From: Galeruca laticollis
Lineage: Eukaryota; Arthropoda; Insecta; Coleoptera; Chrysomelidae
NCBI GenBank assembly: GCA_963921935.1
Contig: OY998177.1
Location: forward strand, 7,777,754 to 7,841,753
Direction of reading: 5' to 3'
DNA: 64,000 nt
Both the position numbers and the translations under genes were made by a program. A model generated the notes under the pieces. That model was not told the DNA's origin. It saw only the letters and a program-made list of their open reading frames with translations, and ran no database searches. Positions within the stretch are counted from its first letter, which is position 1. Each line of letters begins with the position of its first letter. This document shows positions 11,271-22,023 of the stretch, one piece after another.

Positions 11271-11712
11271 TTACTTTTTAGCCCAAACACATATAATATG
11301 TGAGAAAAGTATTAGTTTACCGCAACAAAAATTAGAGTTTTGGATATTTTTCGAGTTATTTTTTGGTTTCAGGAAAAAATCCTGTGTGTATGTCGTCGTT
11401 GTCGTCAGCTATTTTTCGTAACGTGTCTTTTTAGCACGATAAAGCCTCCGAAGTCTAATAAGTCACCCATTTTGTGACTGAATATTGTTCAGAGCTCCTC
11501 ACAGATGAAACCTATTGATTTTCAGCTCATTAGAGCCAGTATACCTGGTGTTATGGTACTCGAAGTGCCATATTTTTGGTCATTTGTTAAGAAATTTCGG
11601 GTTATTAGCACGATACAGCCTCTGGATTGTATAAAAGTGACCATTTTATGATTGTATATTGTTCAGAGCGACTCATAGATGCGGAAAAATTGATTTTTAT
11701 CTTTAAAACCGT
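11271..11712 (-). repeat. Satellite-bearing element, copy C (inverted)
   Basis: Reading leftward from 11712: GACGGTTTTAAAGAT, then TTTTTCCGCATCTATGAG, about 1.5 monomers, the GACAACGACGACATA segment, and the end block up to TTACTTTTTAGCCC at 11271. This is the complete family layout in reverse orientation, with its inner end facing copy B across the piggyBac remnant. Confidence 0.75.
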
Positions 11713-12639
11713 CAATTTCTTTTTCATGTAATGCAAACGAGGTTACTAAATACTTATCATCTCTATCTCTCTCTAGGTATTCTAGTGCCCGAAAGCTCGC
11801 ATTGTTTGTTTAGATGATATAAGAAACTTGTTTGATATATGAGACAGTGAACAAAAATTCGTATCTTCACAGAAGATACATAAAAATTTCTTAGAATACA
11901 TGAAACAATACAGCAGATGTCAGAAAAAATGTAGAATATGTAGAACAAACAAAAAGTTAACCATTCTTAAATGTAAATTCAACATATATTCATGAAATCA
12001 GATACTTTGTTGTTCTTCTTAATAATGAATCATTAATATTCCCTCGAATATGCAATTTTGGCTTACCATATTATCATACTACATGAAGCTTTTCGTATTA
12101 GAAGGCTCTTTGGCCTTAAAAACAGTTACTTGTAACATAATATTCTAATTTAAATTTCTAAAACACTCCAACTGAAAATATTTAGGAAGGAGATGAAATA
12201 TTTGACGCCAGACAATTTTCTCGTCGGTAAATGAAGCGTTGATTCTTTGTACCAAAATTTCTCTTCGACACGAGATTTATTTCTGTTTAAGAGAGGAAAG
12301 CGTTAAGCCCGTAGTCTGGATTAAACCTAAAAACCTTATTTTCTCCACTTTCGTCAATTTTCAATTGTAAATATTGAGTTAATCCACGTCGTAGTGGTTG
12401 CTTGCTTATAGAGTGCGTATAGCAAAAGAGGAATATACAGGTGTGGACTCTATAATTAATATATAAATAATTTGTGAAAACAATTTTTAATCTAGTATGT
12501 ATTTGCCTATCAGATTAGTGTTGTATTAATACAAATAAAGAACCTATTCTATTAAAACATAAAACTTAAAAAACATTCTTAAAAAATACATTTAAAAAAG
12601 AAAAAGAATTGAATTATTCTTCTCTAATAATTAAGTTTG
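11713..12639. other. No gene seen; AT-rich
   Basis: No frame, repeat or motif here can be supported. Frame 11763-11948 on the minus strand is low-complexity and unrecognised. Confidence 0.4.
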
Positions 12640-12724
12640 TGTTGTGTATTAGCAACACCTTCGTTTGATATTTTCGAACGTAGTATTAAGGGATATTGAC
12701 AAGTGACATTGAATGTTATTATAG
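12640..12724 (+). repeat. Gypsy 5' LTR fragment
   Basis: About 85 bp match the start of the 3' LTR (GGCAACACCTTCGTT, TTTTCGAAC and AAGTGACATTGAAT blocks). The match ends at CCCTTCAACGGCGGG, which looks like a piggyBac-type terminus, so the LTR was probably interrupted there. Confidence 0.75.
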
Positions 12725-13090
12725 CCCTTCAACGGCGGGAATATTTTTTTTGTGTAAGACTAGTAAAAACAGTACAATCTATCAAAAATGGTGCATTTTT
12801 AATATATTTACAATTTTTTTTGTGAAAAAAGTTAGTATTTTATTAAAAAAGTACTGTTACATATAAGTAACCCTAGCCGTTTGTGGTATACAAAATACCT
12901 ACTTTTTATGAAAAATCAAATTACACTGTAAACATAATCCCACATCACATTTGGTACACATTGTAGGTTTACTAGTGCTACATCCTTCTCCGGCACAACG
13001 GCGCCTTTTATTATTGGGGATTCTGGTTAGCAAATAGTCAAATCGATCATATCTCGAATTGTCCGAAACTCTACTAAGTGTTACGCTGGA
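12725..13090 (-). pseudogene. Third piggyBac fragment: transposase C-terminal zinc domain
   Basis: The minus-strand frame ends at the stop 12899-12901. Upstream it encodes a basic segment (NNKRRRCAGEGC) and a Cys-rich domain C-x4-C...C-x2-C...C-x2-C ending NLIFHKK. This is the C-terminal RING-like domain of piggyBac transposases. The downstream outer end starts CCCTTCAACGG (12725), comparable with the CCCATTAACG end of the complete element. The rest of the transposase is missing; the fragment is cut at about 13090 by the hairpin element. Confidence 0.7.
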
Positions 13091-13620
13091 TTTGGCAGTC
13101 TGACAGACCTAGGTCTGAGACCGACGGAGGATACACACGCCTAGATCTAGGTCTGTCTCAGTCGTCAGCTTATCATGACTTCAGTAGATGATTTACTTTT
13201 TCTGGCATTATTTTTCGTAGCAATAGTACGCAAGAAACAAAAACAACGTCGTAGACAATAGCATAAGAGGCTCCACTTCTTTCACTTTTCGTGACATAGG
13301 TAATTTTAGAAATTTTAGTTGTTGAAAAATAATTAAATATTTATTATACTTTTTTTTAATTAAAAAAACGGGGTTCCCAAAAAAAATATTGCAGAAAATA
13401 AAATAAATAACACCTTGCATGTCAAATAATTTTCAAAAACTGAGAACTGTAACCGCCACACACGCTCCGACCGCGGTCTATCAACCTAGGTATGTCAGAC
13501 CTCGGTCTTAAAAATATTTGATTTTGCATCAGACCGTCTGAGTGACATAGAAGTCAGAAGCTTTTTGCGCCACACACGTTCCGACTGTCTGACAGACCTA
13601 GGTATGCCAGTCGGATCGTG
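13091..13620. mobile_element. Inverted-repeat element with CAGACCTAGGTCTG ends
   Basis: Both ends carry palindromic blocks around CTGACAGACCTAGG, with GACAGTCGG- or GACCGACGG-like flanks followed by ACACACG motifs in opposed orientation. Additional copies lie near 13139-13170 and 13478-13510. The centre includes a short minus-strand frame (13208-13420) with a hydrophobic run (LSTTLFLFLAYYCYEK) that I cannot assign. It could be a PIF/Harbinger or other TIR transposon remnant. The family is not established. Confidence 0.5.
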
Positions 13621-13639
13621 AGTGGCCGCCCTAACAAAT

Positions 13640-15340
13640 CGCGAGTGGAATCAGAGCCGGTTTACGTTCAAAACATTGATTTCAACAGTGGTTACTATGA
13701 ATTCACATTGGATAATGTAACTTGTGAATATGTATCAGTCAAGTACATAGCGGAAGTTTTAATGACAAAACAATTAATATGGGAGTGGATTCGGGAGCTG
13801 GTTACACGGTAGTGGGCAAGGAGAATTCTGAGAAAATTCTGGGAGACGATTCGTTGTTAATAAAATCAAATAATATTTTACGAGATTATCAAGGTAAAGT
13901 AATTCCTACATTGGGTGAAAGTTTAGTAACTGTTTATCTTGTACGTGAAGCCAAAAATTACGCCTCACAATAACTCAGAAAAACTGAGCAAGTTTAATAG
14001 ATCGATATTGGTTCGAAGGTTTGGGTTTATACATTATAGGGTAAGTCAAACCAATTTTCTCAACAACTCTCCAGGAATACCCTGAAAATTTCATTGAAAA
14101 ATTAGGATTCTTTAGGTTATCGCCTGTTAGTTTTTCTCTGGATAAAAATGTTACGTCGATTTTCCTAAAGGCTCGAAAAGTACCATTTGAGTTAAAATAA
14201 TAAATTGATCGACTTGTATCTCAGGGTATTTTGGAGCCAATTAGTAATCCAAAATGCTGTAATAGGTAGAAGTTTGTAAAGCAGAACCTTATATAGTACC
14301 ATCAGTACAAAGTATAGTATCAGTTCTAGCAGGAGGAAAATATTTGCAAAATTGGGCATGACACAGGTCTATTTATAGTTAAGCGTTAATAAAGAAGCCA
14401 CTGAAGCACATACTATCATAGCTGATAAGGGCGCATTTAAATGTAATCGTTCACAGTTTGATATTTCTGTAGCCCCATAAATTTTTCAACATTCCATAAA
14501 CATGCGGCTAGTAGGAATTCCAGGTGTTTTACCATATTACGGTGATCTTCTAGCTGTTGGAAAATATGAGTCAGGTTTGGACAGTAAGGTGAGTGCTGTA
14601 CTTTCGTGTTTTAAGAAAGATGAACTTAATTTACGCAAAGTGTGTTTAATACTAGTTCAGTAGAGTTTTTGGGATACCAAATAAGCGAAGACATTATTCG
14701 GCCAACTAAATAGAAAATTCGAACAATAACTGTGGCACTAGTGCCTAAAAATTAGACGGAGCTACAGGCTTTTTTGGGACTTTTGAATTTTTATAATGTT
14801 CTTCTTAAAAATTATATTTAGCGACTAGAGCAAATCCTTTCCATATGGTTATTCAAAAAGAATCACATTGGCAGCGGCGGACTGAAAAACAAAGCGCCTT
14901 TTATGCGTTACAGGGAATTTATGCAACGAACCAGTATTAGGACATTATAGTGATATATGATGCCAACCCACATGGGGTGTTTTAAGTCAGCCGCATCATG
15001 ATGGAAGAGAAATTCCAAAGGCTTTTACAACCGCACAGTGAAAGTGAAAAAAAATTCGTCCAAGTGGATGAAGAGGCCCTTTCCATAGTTACTGTAATTA
15101 TTATATTTTTGATCGTAAAGTGACTATCAGGACCGATCATAAGCCGTTACTAGGAATTTTCAACACGAAAAAGTGCTCCAGAAATTCTTTCACCTAAAAT
15201 GTTGAGATAGACTTCAATGTTATCCGCATATGTCTACGATTTGGTTTATGTTCCATGTTCCAAGATTCACAATGCATATGTTTTAAACAAACTACCTTCA
15301 AAGAGTCCTGTTGCTAGCAAATATACCAAAAAATAATTTC
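13640..15340 (+). pseudogene. Gypsy gag-pol remnant: protease, RT, RNase H
   Basis: Fragments follow Gypsy order. A retropepsin-like site MGVDSGAGYTVVG (13779 onward) is followed by LRDYQGKVIPTLGE. RT-like stretches then appear with many stops: FSLDKNVTSIFLKARKVPF, QGILEPISNP, TIIADKGAFKCNRSQFD and PYYGDLLAVG, where Y-G-D-D replaced by YGD-L means the catalytic YXDD is lost. Last come RNase H-like DANPHGVF and VDEEALSIVTV, and a Gypsy-linker-like YVPCSKIHNA...LNKLPSKSP. Stops and shifts are frequent, so this is an old copy. Confidence 0.7.
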
Positions 15341-15488
15341 TGCCCAAAACAATTTGCCCTAGAAAGTAAAAAAGATCCTGTTTTATGCAGAATTTTTCAG
15401 TAGACATGGGAAGGCTGTCCAGATGATGGAAGCAGTTTTGGGGCATCAGAGTTATAATTCTACCAGGGGGGGGTAAGAGAACTAAAAA

Positions 15489-15965
15489 TAAACGGTTTTA
15501 AAGATTAAAACTAACTTTTCCGCATCTGTCGCACTGAATAATATTCTATCATAAAATTGTCACTTGTAGACTCTTCGAAGGATGTATCGTGCTAACAAAC
15601 CGCAATTTGTCCAAAAATAACCAAAAATGTAATATATCTGGATTTATAGGACCCGCTGTACTCGCTCTAGTCAACTGAAAATCAATAGGGTACATCTGTA
15701 AGACTCCTTGAACAATATTCAATCATAAAATTGGTCACTTGTATACACTCTGGAGGTTGTATCGTGCTAACAAGACATGTAACGAAAAGTGGCTGACGAC
15801 AACGACGACGACATACACACAGGATTTTTTTTCTGAAATCCGTTTTTTTGGGTGGTTGATGAAGGAAAACGTAAAAATAATTTTAAAAAAATTTCAAATT
15901 TCCAACTTTTTTTGAGGTAAACCAATACTTTTCTCGCATATTAGATAGGTTGGGCGGAAAAGTAA
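15489..15965 (+). repeat. Satellite-bearing element, copy D
   Basis: This short copy has a full layout: TAAACGGTTTTAAAGATT, AACTTTTCCGCATCTG, about 1.5 monomers, ACAACGACGACGACATA and the end GGTTGGGCGGAAAAGTAA. It lies between the RNase H and integrase remnants of the Gypsy element, so it inserted after the Gypsy element. Confidence 0.85.
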
Positions 15966-16680
15966 TATTGCACACTGCATACCCAGGCATAGTTAAAATG
16001 AAGGCACTAGCGCGATAGTTTGTCTAGTGGCCCAGCATGTACAAACAAATTGAAAACTTAGTTAACCAGTGTGCTGAGTCTCAATAGTCAAGAAAATTTC
16101 CAAAAAAGTCGCCGCTACACCCTTGGGAATGGGCACGGGCTCCATGGACTCGACAGTATTTAAATTTTACAGGTTCTATGAACGGAAATATTTTTCTTAT
16201 TATTATTATTGCATATTCAAAATGGTCAGAAGTAAGATTGGTACCTATACCTCCAGTACTACTGATCACGTGAACGTGAACTTTTCGCTATTCATTGCTT
16301 ACCAGATGCGGTGGTTTCGTATAATGGAACAGCTTTCACATCTACACAATTTCTGCAATTTCTTAAAGAGAAATAAATCAGACAAATACTGGTCTTACCT
16401 TATCATCTTAAGAGTAATGGCGAGGCCGATAGGATGGGGTAAAGTGTGAAAAACGCCATAAAAAATATGGCTGGAACATATATTCACCTGGCATTCTCAT
16501 TATATTTATTAACAAAACATATGACCCCTCACAGTTTGACAAGCAGATCACCCGCGAATATGTTGATGGACCGTAGACTAACTACTATGCTAGACAAATT
16601 ACAACCAGATTTTCGGAAGGGAATAATTACCAAACAAGAATTACATTCCGAACAAGGCAACCAGTGTTTTTAATGATATT
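15966..16680 (+). pseudogene. Gypsy integrase remnant
   Basis: Recognisable Ty3/Gypsy integrase stretches in shifting frames: PGIVKMKALAR, a degenerate LVNQCAES zinc-binding tail, PLHPWEW, FTGSMNGNIFLI (catalytic core; the first Asp is replaced), AYSKWSEVRLVPIP, and a later stretch near 16480-16560. Frame 16123-16449 is mostly a shadow of this. It continues the pol gene after satellite copy D and is clearly inactive. Confidence 0.65.
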
Positions 16681-17019
16681 GACTCAGATCTTTTACGGCG
16701 GGACAGAAATAGTTACCATCGAGTATAGTTGAAACCACGGGACCTCTGAGCAATGAGGTACAAACACCTAATGAGAAAATGGATGCGTAGACATTCCGAT
16801 CACATCCATTCTTGAGTGTATGAAGGGTCAAAATCAGATCAACCGAGTGAAGGGGAGCTTTCCGAGTAATTAATTGTTACTGACTTGTTACCGCAGCTGG
16901 CACCAGAAATATTGGATACGAAATCGACCATAGTTCCTACGCTACCACTAGGAAGAGTTCGACGAGCTCCAAAACACCTAGAAGATTATACCACATAGAA
17001 ACCGTCCAGCGGGGCGGAG

Positions 17020-17320
17020 TGTGGTGTATTGGCAACACCTTCGTTGAGATTTTCGAACACAGGGTCAAGGGACATTGATAAGTGACATTGAATTTTATTT
17101 TAGTCTCGAGTACCGTGTCTCTAATGACAGATATAGTATCTTTATTTATCATAATTTTGTATTAGTAATGTGGTCTCTATATGAAAATAGTGAATGTTAG
17201 TTATTGAACATGCCTGTTACGACTAGGCTGCAGATCTATCAGTTTGGTATTATAATGATGCTCGGAATTGCTCGTTTATTGTTTAATTTGCAAATGATCG
17301 TAGGTATTCATCAAATGTGT
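17020..17320 (+). repeat. Gypsy 3' LTR (right end uncertain)
   Basis: Begins TGTGGTGTATTGGCAACACC directly after the purine tract. Only the first ~90 bp can be checked against the shortened 5' LTR. The rest up to the foldback element is assigned by continuity. Confidence 0.65.
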
Positions 17321-18743
17321 GTAGAAGTTGGGACAGTTGAGCACACTTTTAGGAGAGGGTATCGTCGAGTGAGGTCGTGCGTAATCTGTCACGCGTTCCT
17401 TGTTGTAATCTATCACGTGTTCCGTAACATGTGTCAACCATATGAGTGACGTCATGCATGATCTACCACGTGTTCCGTTTCATCCATGTTGTGTTCTGTA
17501 ACGTATATCACCTGTCAAGCGTTCTGTGTCGTCCATCTTTTGTCATGTGTTCCGCGTCTTGTGCCAGCCATATTTTTTCAACTATCTGCGTGACGTCCGT
17601 CAGGTGGCGCGCTTATTATGGTATTATATCATGCAACACCTGTCTTGCGTCATCCATTTTGTGTTCTGTGACGTGTCACCTGTAATGTGTTATCAATCTT
17701 GTATTATGTCATCAGTCACGTCCACGTCATCTGTCGGCGGTCATCCATCATATCTTCTGCACAACCCTCAACGTCCTCAGCGTCAATTAAAATATATGGC
17801 ATCTGTCGGAAATACTGTCATCCTACATTGTCAAAAATATGTCTGCCAACTGTCGGAAATGCTTTCAACCTACATTATCAAAAATATGTGCACGCTGTCG
17901 ATCGTCAATACTGTTAACTTACATTGTTAACTATGTCTTTATCATCTGCCCTCAATACTGTTGACGTTGCGCTAGATGTCAATACTACATATAACAAGCT
18001 TCCCAAGTATTTTGTTTCTTAAAAAATGCATTACATTATCCGCATTAAAGGAAAATATGAAACTAAAACAAAAATATCATCTGCCTTGCACGACTCACGC
18101 TCGTCTCAAATCGCTACAGATCATCTCTGGTCACCTTAGATTGCTTCAAGTCGACTAAGGTTTATAAAGTGCGATACATATAAGTAAATAACCTCTCAGA
18201 TACGATTTACATTATTTCCGACAGATAGCATAAGAAATATTTTGACAATGTTTGTTGACTCTATTGACGACAGATTGCGTAGACATGAGATGGATGCACA
18301 GAACACACATAACAGATGACACTTGACACAAGATGGCCAACACACGTCGCAAACACACAAGATGAAAGAAAAGTGGTAGATGTTGCATCACCTCATTTTC
18401 ATACATCATCAAGAAGGTCGACACATGTCGTCACTCAGATGGTTGACTCATGACAGATGACACGATTGGCCCAAGATGGACGACGTCACAGAACACAAAA
18501 TGGATGACACTAAACACGTGGTAGATAGTGCAAGACATCACTCAGGCTGTTGAAACATGACCGATGATGTCACGCAGATGGATGACACAAGATGGCTGAT
18601 ACATGACACGAAACACGTGGCAGAAGACCCATAACATCACGCGGATGGATGACAACTGACACAAAGAACACATGAAAGATGACCAATAACATTACGCGAC
18701 GATACCCCCTCCTAAAAGTGTGTTCAACCGTTCCACCATCTAC
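17321..18743. mobile_element. Foldback element with repetitive inverted arms
   Basis: The outermost ~40 bp of each side are inverted copies: CACACTTTTAGGAG and GGGTATCGTCG at 17342-17371 match the reverse complement near 18692-18722. The arms (about 17330-17990 and 18210-18740) consist of degenerate short direct repeats rich in GTCATCCAT, CACGTGTTCCGT and GTGACGTC on the left, and their complements (GATGGATGACA, AACACGTGGCAGA) on the right. The central ~200 bp is unique. No transposase is present. Drosophila FB elements have this structure; the family here is unknown. Confidence 0.7.
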
Positions 18744-20939
18744 TAAAGTACATTTTTTGTGAATTGAAATTTGGATGATAACCCAAATTAAAACGAAAGC
18801 AACTTGTCATGTGTGTGACAAACTAATTTCGCTTTTGAGATTATTCTAAAGGTAGACCAATGTGATAGAAATGAGAACAACAGCTATTCAGGCATCATTA
18901 CTAATATACAAATGATAACTTTGACGTTTAAAATGAATTCGTGATAAAGTTGTGATATAAACTGTTACATTCAGTAATTCTAACGAGACAGTGAATGGTG
19001 TATATTCAATTCTTTGAATCGAAGATTGTTATAGTAATAAGAAGATAACAACAATTATTGGAAGAGAATAATCAACAGGAGTATTTTCCAATTATATAAT
19101 CCATTCAGCATGATTATTTATGAACCACGTTTTTGTTGTTATCACAATAGTTTCTGGAATTTTGGAAAACTTTTCTTATGTTAAAAATCGCAACTAAAAT
19201 ATAATTTACAGTCACTTGAACTTATTTGAAACTTAATTCATAACTAGAGGACCCGTGCTGCTCCGCAGCATTAGACTAGACTACGTATGAGAGGGTGTAA
19301 TTATTACATAAAATCATTTTATATTACTTCCTTCCAGACAATAAGCGTCGGCCGCAGTATTTGTAAAAAATTGTAAGTAAAGTTGATTGTGCACCCTTAA
19401 ATTTCCTCAAACTCAACGAATTTAAGCAGTTCATAATGCAAAAGAAAGGGCTTGATCCACTGATTGTTTTAAGTTTTGTGTCAACAGCCTACGTTGATTA
19501 GAACTCTAGTTATACAGGTGTAAGTGAAGGAAAATCTTGAAAAAATTTAAGTTGATTGTGCACGCATAACTTTCCTCCAACTCATCGAATTTAAGCAGTT
19601 CATAGCTCAAAAGAAAGAGCTTGATTCACTGAGTGTTGGGAGAGTGAAACAATTAATATCCATTCATTAGAAGAGGAGCTATAAGAATTCGAATTGCTTG
19701 AGTGAATGTGTCCCATAAGGAATGTACAGAGAAGAATCGCGTTTGAGTATAACTTGAGTAAGGTGGGAGTTGAGTAAATTTTAATGATTGATGACGTAAC
19801 TGTGTCTAAATACCTTCCATTAAAAAAAAATGAAGTGAATCGGCCCGATAGAACGACTAGACTTCAGTTTTTATACATTTTTTTAATATATTATTTGGAT
19901 GTAACCACAAAAAAGTGAAAATATGCTACTCAGAATTAGCAAAATTTCAAACGATTTGAAATAAAAAGAAGAGATTGGTAGTTAACTATGTCTATGGATA
20001 GAACTGATAAGCTAATTCAATTTGGCAGATAAAAAATAAAAATTAAAGAATCAATGTGGAATGATTCGAATACAAAAGCATGCTGGTCACAAAAATAATT
20101 TTTTCCAAACTTTCCCTCTATAGTTTCCATTGCATTCCATTATATTATCAGATAAAGGGGTTAGGTTATGAATATTTCTAAATTTTTTAAGTTCGACTCT
20201 GAAAGCGGGAGTGCCTTATTTGCACTCTTCGTCTTATTCGACTACTTATTAAAACAAACCTGGTGCTGATGCCTGTCTTATCCTACATGTACACGTTCTG
20301 GTAATTAAGACGCATCGTATCCCTTTTGCTATAGATTGAAGGGGATCAAGAAAATTTTATATGAAATAACGTCAACGACGCTAAACCTGACTGAACAGAA
20401 AATGTTGTAAAAACATTTTCTTGAATGGGAAAAACTCACGTTCCGCTGTATTTGTTATCAATTCAATCATTCGTTTTTAAAATTTTCTTTTGTATTAGTA
20501 ATCCTGACTGGTTTTTCTGTAATGATCAATAAACAATTGAAGACTCTGATGCAAGAAGGAGATATGTGCAAAATTTTCAAAAATGAGATTATTCTGTACA
20601 TAGGTAGAAAAATAAATCCTTTCACTGAGATGCAAATATGGTACATGTGCGACGAATTGATACCGAGTTATAACAGAAAAACGCATATACCCTATAACGA
20701 ACTGGTATGTATATGTGTTGTTCAACTTATCCTGTTTCTGCATCACAAATAGTGGTATTTTTAGGATACGCCGACAACATCTTTTTCTTCAGCCGTAAAG
20801 CGGCATTGTTGTTTATGAAACGAGCGCGTCTGTTAACTAATGTTGTTTTGTTAGCAGAGTATCGAGCATTGTATGTACGTCGTGTTTGTTTTTTATGCGG
20901 TTTTACTGTGAGCCAGCTATTATTGAATAATATCATTAT
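18744..20939. other. No gene supported; contains a two-copy tandem repeat
   Basis: A segment of about 100 bp (AGTTGATTGTGCAC..., GAATTTAAGCAGTTCAT...) occurs at 19381-19480 and again at 19548-19645, a period near 167 bp. The G/C-rich GACCCGTGCTGCTCCGCAGC at 19251-19270 stands out but I cannot assign it. Overlapping frames at 20495-20967 have no motif I recognise. Confidence 0.45.
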
Positions 20940-21300
20940 GGAGGAACGTGGTAAAAGTGATAACTAGACAGACGAAAATACAAAAGAGGAAAGTGAGTAA
21001 TATCAGAGATCGGGCAGCGAATACCAGCCATCGTCGTCATGTTCATCTTCTGAGAAAGAGCTTGCAGAACCGATAGTACGGCAAGAAACAAACAACATGT
21101 GCCAGGAAAAAACGTAATGTGGGTGGTTGGAAAAGGAATGTGCATAAAGTGGAAAGAGTCAGTGAAGAAAGCTGTAAGTCGATTTCCTCAGACAAAATAG
21201 TACCGCAATGAAAACAAGGTAGTGACTGCAAATGTGAAAAAAAGTGTTTGATAAAGCTATACCCTGATCAAAAAAATTTACAGCATTCAATGACCTTGCA
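20940..21300 (+). pseudogene. Sola-like transposase N-terminal fragment (same family as 36.9-38.7 kb)
   Basis: In shifting frames the segment reads CRKKRNVGGWKRNVHK, then SSDKIVPQ, SDCKCEKKC and LYPDQKN. This parallels the NPDSWKQNVGKKKREAG and CSCKY region of the better-preserved copy at 37380-37510, which is basic and followed by a Cys-rich CKCxxKC motif. It is a degenerate 5' piece only. Confidence 0.45.
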
Positions 21301-21632
21301 GATCACGAAAAATAAGATTCACACCTATCAAGTTTAGTAACAGTAACTGGAATTAAAAGACATAAAAATGTTTTGAACGCAAACAAAAATAATAATTTTC
21401 TACGAAATTACAGCTACAACTGTAAGGTATTGCACTAGGGCTTATTTTTTCATTTTTTTCATTATTAATTTTTTAAATTCCGGTTTAAGTTGCGGAAGGG
21501 TGCATTCAAGTTACAAGTTTATAAGCAGACTCTATGTTAAATCAATGGAATCAGCAGAAACCGCTTAGAACGTATTGCAAGTCACTTGACAGCAGCTGTA
21601 ACCCCTGTCTAAGACAAAAGAGATAAGCCGCT

Positions 21633-21755
21633 AGATTGTAGATTACAAAGGGGTCGATTGGCCTATAGCTGGCCTTTCGACACTGCGACCTGAAAAGATC
21701 TTTTTTCTATACCCTCCATCTTTTTTTTGTCCCAAAGATCAAGGCTTCACTAAGC
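21633..21755 (-). mobile_element. 5'-truncated LINE tail (same family as 31658-36743)
   Basis: The reverse complement matches the last ~125 bp of the large LINE: AAGCCTTGATCT at the C-terminal codons, GGGACAAAAAA...GATGGAGGGTAT, AGATCTTTTCAGGTCGCAG, GGCCAGCTATAGGCC and the terminal TAATCTACAATCT. A dead-on-arrival insertion of this kind is typical of LINE target-primed reverse transcription. It separates two Sola-like fragments. Confidence 0.85.
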
Positions 21756-21763
21756 ACGCTGAT

Positions 21764-21993
21764 AAGCAAACATGATTTCCGAAGCTTTGAAAATGCAAGA
21801 TCATGACAAAAATGGGGGCTTTCCCAAACAAATATCGTATTATTCTCGAACAATAAGCAGTAGGCAATATTTGTCTCCCAATTTAAATCTCACAATTATG
21901 TACGATTTATACCTACAAAAATCCGAACCAGAAACGTACAAACTGAAACAAGATAAACTGCTACACTATCAACATTTAAGAAAGAGACTCTAA
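21764..21993 (+). pseudogene. Transposase fragment, probably same Sola-like class
   Basis: The frame contains GGFPKQISYYSRT, SRQYLSPNLNLTIMYDLYL and then a Lys-rich tail. A segment of the form S(I/F)P...SHY.R......YL...L....MY.LY precedes the YRxIF...FNIxFHxPKKDxC block in the insect transposase family represented at 37.8 kb. The frame closes at 21993. No target duplications were found. Confidence 0.4.
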
Positions 21994-22023
21994 AAGAAGA
22001 GGAAATATCCGATAAAAAACTTT

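Larger units (their letters stand above)
12640..17320 (+). mobile_element. Decayed Gypsy (Ty3-type) retrotransposon with later insertions
   Basis: Two direct LTR segments beginning TGTKGTGTATTRGCAACACC (12640 and 17020) frame protease, RT, RNase H and integrase remnants in Gypsy order, integrase last. A purine-rich AGCGGGGCGGAG directly precedes the right LTR, as a polypurine tract should. Insertions inside it are a piggyBac fragment (12725-13090), a hairpin element (13091-13620) and satellite copy D (15489-15965). The right LTR end is not clear because a foldback element follows. Many stops and frameshifts make it inactive. Confidence 0.85.

Noticed and set aside
13208..13420. Minus-strand 70-codon ORF as a Harbinger nuclease
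   Set aside because: Only a hydrophobic run is visible, with no DDE or HARBI1 motif, so it is left inside the unassigned hairpin element.
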